Shown one piece after another: positions 60,748-64,000 of a stretch of 64,000 nt of DNA (positions are counted from its first letter, which is position 1; every line of letters begins with the position of its first letter). Source of the DNA: Oenanthe sinensis. Taxonomy: Eukaryota; Streptophyta; Magnoliopsida; Apiales; Apiaceae. The notes under the pieces were generated by a model. That model was not told the DNA's origin. It searched no databases and worked only from the letters and a program-made list of their open reading frames with translations. The stretch is from assembly GCA_028671895.1 (NCBI GenBank), contig JAPMAC010000209.1:23458501-23522500 (forward strand), written 5' to 3'. The translations under genes were made by a program, and so were the position numbers.

Positions 60748-62349
60748 TTGATTATTGGTGATCTAGAAATTGGAGTACAAATAAGAAAAACTACTCAGAA
60801 TGAATGTTTATTTCATAGTTTTCTTTCTCAAACAGAACCAAAGAAAGTTGAAGATGTTTTGAAGGATGCATATTGGGTTACTGTAATGCAGGAAGAATTA
60901 AATGAGTTTGAGAGAAATGAAGTTTGGACCCTAGTTCCAAGGCCAAAGAATAGATCAATTGTTGGCACAAAGTGGGTTTTTAAGAACAAGACAGACTCTG
61001 ATGGAATTATTACAAGGAACAAAGCAAGACTAGTTGCCAAAAGTTACTCTCAACAGGAAAGTATCACTTATGATGAAACCTTTGCACCTGTAGCCAGACT
61101 TGAAGCAATTAAAATTTTTCTTGCTTATGCTGCACACATGAAATTCAAGGTCTACCAGATGGATGTTAAAAGTGCATTTTTCAATGGAGAACTTGAAGAA
61201 GAAGTTTATTTTTAACAATCACCTGGTTTTGTCAATCCAAAATATCCAAATCATGTCTACAGATTGGATAAAGCTTTATATGGACTAAGGCAAGCACCAA
61301 GAGCCTGGTATGAAACTCTGGCTCAAATTTTACTTGAAAGTTGTTTTACAAGAGGTACAATTGATAAAACCTTGTTTTATAGAACTCAAGGTATGGATTT
61401 ATTATTGGTTCAAATATATGTTGATGATATTATATTTGGTTCCACTTATGAGAAACTTTGTAAAAGATTTTCAAAGATAACGCAGTCTAGGTATTAAATG
61501 AGCATGATGGGAGAATTGAGTTATTTTCTAGAGTTACAAGTGAAACGGACTGAGGAAGGTATTTTCATAAATCAGTCTAAATATACAAATAATCTATTCA
61601 CTAAGTTTTAAATGCAAGACTCTGCATCTGCTACAAATCCAATGGCTACTGCAACCAAGCTTGATCAAGACACTAGAGAACTTGTAGATATTATAGCATA
61701 CAGAGGCATGATTGGATCTTTATTCTATTTGACTGCAAGTAGACCAGACATTATGTTTGTAAATTGTCTATGTGCTAGATTTCAAGCAAATCCAAGGGAA
61801 CCGCATTTGAATGTTGTTAAGAGAATTTTTAGATATCTCAAGGGAACCATTAATCTTGGCTTATGGTGTCCTAGAGAGTGTGACTTTAAATTAATGGGCT
61901 ATTCAGATGCTGACTTTGCAGGATGTAAAACTGATAGGAAAAGCACAAGTGGAAGTTGTCAATTTTTAGGAGGAAGAATTGTGCCATGGTTCAGTAAGAA
62001 ACAGAAATCTATCTCAGTAGAGGCTGAATATATAGCTGTAGGAAGCTGTTGTGCACAAATCTTATGGATGAGAAATCAACTGTTAGATTATGGTTTGAAC
62101 TTTTCTAAAATTCCTATTTATTGTGATAATCAAAGTGCTATTGCAATGACAGGAAATCCAGTTCAACATTCTCTGATAAAACACATCAGTATCAGATATC
62201 ACTTCATAAGGGAACATGTCATGGAAGGAACAATTAAAATACATTTTGTTCCCTCAGATCAACAGTTAGCAGACATATTCACCAAGCCCCTGTATGAAAC
62301 AACTTATACAAGATTGGTTTCTGAATTAGGAATGGTGACAAGTGGATAA
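60748..62349 (+). pseudogene. R4 reverse transcriptase-RNase H, broken by three stops
   Basis: A single frame runs from about 60748 to the stop at 62347-62349, with TAA stops at 61213-61215, 61495-61497 and 61609-61611; all could be former CAA codons. RT motifs are NEVWTLVPRPKN, KARLVAKSYSQ, QMDVKSAFFNG, ALYGLRQAPRAWYE and YVDDIIFGS (about 61420). RNase H motifs are YLTASRPDIMF, YSDADFAG, VEAEYIA (with a few residues lost before it), CDNQSA and LADIFTKPL. Confidence 0.92.
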
Positions 62350-62760
62350 ACTCCATATGGGAAATAACAGATAATCAGAGTATATGATAAACTCTATTAG
62401 AGTGTGTAAACTCTGATGGAAATAAAGTAAACTCTGATCATTGGAACATCTAATCTCTGATCACAAGATATCAGTGTTTATGGTAAAATCTGTCAGGGTA
62501 TATGGTAAACTCTGACAGTAATGCAAACTCTGATTACTATAAACTCTAATCTGTATTTCACATGTTAATCTCTAACTACTTTAAACTCTGATCTATATTT
62601 CATATGTTAATCTCTGATTACTATAAACTATGATCTATATTTCACATGTTAATCTCTGATTGCTCTAAACTCTGATTTCAGTCTACATGTTAAACTCTAT
62701 TTACTTTATACTCTGTTTGCTCTAAACTCTGATTATATGATTAAACTCTGAGATTTTATT
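62345..62760 (+). repeat. AAACTCTGAT array in R4 spacer
   Basis: Some twenty copies or near copies of (T)AAACTCTGAT occur with 10-30 bp spacing. A longer unit with TTTCACATGTTAATCTCTGATTACT is repeated about three times (62555-62665). Confidence 0.9.
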
Positions 62761-63063
62761 TATGACATCATATTTCAATTTATGACATTATAATTATTAT
62801 TCTCTGGTTGGACTAATCATAAGACACGTGGTTCTCACATTGAGCAATTCATTTTTTAAACAGAGATACACACATACATGCTGTATTTTGAGAATTGCAC
62901 TAATCATTACTCTTCCAATAAATTCAAGCCACGTGTCCCACTATATACCATATGCAATTGAGAGGGAATAGTTTATTTCAAATTTTCACTATCTGCATCT
63001 TGTCTTCTCTTTTTTTTTCTCTAAAACCCTAATTCTCCCTAACCTCCAAATCCTAGTACATCA
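62350..63063 (+). other. R4 pol-ORF3 spacer
   Basis: A non-coding spacer with a dense array of AAACTCTGAT words (62345-62760), a CACGTG-like box (CACGTGT near 62932), a TATATACC at about 62943 and a C/T-rich leader before the ORF3 ATG. The layout resembles a separate promoter for ORF3. Confidence 0.65.
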
Positions 63064-64000
63064 ATGGCTTCCAAGGGATTCTATTTTCAAAATTACGCGT
63101 TCGCTGCTACTAACTATATTTCTCTTTTGACTAAAACTGATGCTCCTCGGAAGTTTCATGTGGTTCAGGATTTCCTTCAATAAAGCTATATTGGGTATAC
63201 ACACTTCAGGAACCCAATAACTTTTCTGCTCAGTCTCTGATAAGAATATGGTCTACCGCGAAGTTTAATAATGCTAGTAATGATGAGGAGCCTATCATCA
63301 CTTGAAATGCAGTGGCACTCATTCTATAACACCTGATGTGGTTCGTCAAGCCATCCATCTTCCAGAAGTGGCTGTGTATGATGATATTGTAGGAGATGAA
63401 TAAATTAAAGAATTTTTCAGAGCAATAGGCTATGGAGGTAGCCTATCTAAATTGGGGAGATTGATAAGGCCCCATTTAAGAAGATAACAGAGCTTCTTCT
63501 TCAACTGCATTACAAGGGCTTTCACAGCTAAATGCATGAATTTTGATGCCATTCCGCAGCTGTCACAAAAGATTGGGTATTCTCTGACCCACAACTTGAA
63601 TTTTAATTTTCCATGCTTAATTATTAGGCAATTAGCTAGCAAAATTGAAGATGATGCACATACTGTTTATTTTGCTAGATTTTTATAATTGATTTTTAGC
63701 TACTTATTGCCTGATGTAAATTTTGAGAATGATAAGAGTTTAGCTAGGTTTAGCATGAACAAGAGAATTTTTGCTAATTTAGCTAGGAAAGATGCCAAGA
63801 AAGGGGAAGGTAAACTATCTCAATTATTTTATCCCACATGGGTCAGGCTTCTCTTAAATCAGAGAATGCCTACCATGTATGGGAGGGATTTCTTATTTGT
63901 GGCTATGGAACAGAGTTTAGCACCCTCTGATTCTAACCCAAGCCACCCACCAAACACTGATCACCAAACTCTATTGCCAACTTGTATAGTCTCCCAAAAG
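63064..64000 (+). pseudogene. R4 ORF3 (env-like position), 5' part, broken
   Basis: The start is the ATG at 63064 (MASKGFYFQNYAF). A stop near 63181 and several frameshifts follow. From about 63540 to the window end a readable stretch continues through NFDAIPQLSQKIGYSLTHN, YLLPDVNFENDKSLARF and PTWVRLLLNQRMP. The region around GYSLTHN corresponds to GFSVTHNRRINFGKLV in E1 ORF3, so both descend from one ORF3 family. It continues beyond the window. Function is unknown. Confidence 0.7.

Larger units (their letters stand above)
56076..64000 (+). mobile_element. R4: Sirevirus-like Ty1/copia retrotransposon, 5' part to ORF3
   Basis: 5' LTR end, tRNA-Met primer binding site, gag with zinc knuckles, protease, integrase, RT, RNase H, spacer and the start of ORF3 are in canonical copia/Sirevirus order. 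The 3' LTR lies beyond the window. Many in-frame stops make it defective. The word AAACTCTGAT pervades coding and non-coding parts. Confidence 0.88.

Overview
The window is nuclear DNA of a flowering plant, most likely a eudicot: it is AT-rich, carries one intron-containing gibberellin-oxidase gene, and is dominated by plant Ty1/copia retrotransposons primed by initiator tRNA-Met. No bacterial-type gene organisation is present. The species cannot be named from the sequence alone.

Positions 1-35190 are a nest of LTR retrotransposons, all on the + strand. The oldest layer, here called H, is a Sirevirus-like copia element. Only its extra 3' reading frame (ORF3, env-like position) and its 3' LTR (33943-35190) lie in the window. 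Three elements sit inside that one ORF3. E1 (..-7147) is a Sirevirus-like element with the end of pol, a decayed ORF3 and a 3' LTR. C2 (8201-16722) is a different copia element with target duplication GAGAG and unequal LTRs. X (17470-32943) is a three-LTR composite with target duplication AAGAA: partial LTR A, a copy of the 3' internal end, full LTR B, PBS, a 222-bp tandem array, decayed pol, a second copy of the 3' internal end, and full LTR C. Removing C2, or X, with one copy of its 5-bp duplication reconnects H ORF3 in frame.

Positions 35191-56075 are the gene-bearing interval. They hold about 10 kb of AT-rich non-coding DNA with a LINE-type RNase H relic, a Stowaway-like MITE, other dispersed repeats and a possible spliced non-coding transcription unit near 38.3-39.0 kb. 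The only convincing cellular gene follows: a three-exon gene for a C20-type gibberellin 2-oxidase (45684-47159), which would inactivate gibberellin precursors. Positions 48.0-55.8 kb hold a cluster of small Helitron-like elements, including a 1.17-kb near-identical duplication.

From about 56076 to the end lies a second Sirevirus-like element (R4): 5' LTR end, PBS, gag, protease, integrase, RT, RNase H, a long motif-filled spacer and the start of ORF3, all broken by stops.

The most unusual signal is shared by the Sirevirus-like elements. Each family carries its own 9-12 bp word, repeated many times in the LTR upstream of the TATA box: AAGTCATACCGA in E1, AAGTCTTACCGA in X, TCAATGGATA in H, TCAGAGTTTA in R4. 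In E1, H and R4 the same word, often in inverse orientation, recurs inside the element: in the pol-ORF3 spacer (E1, R4), in ORF3 coding sequence (H), and throughout gag-pol (R4), where it encodes Asn-Ser-Asp/Glu runs.
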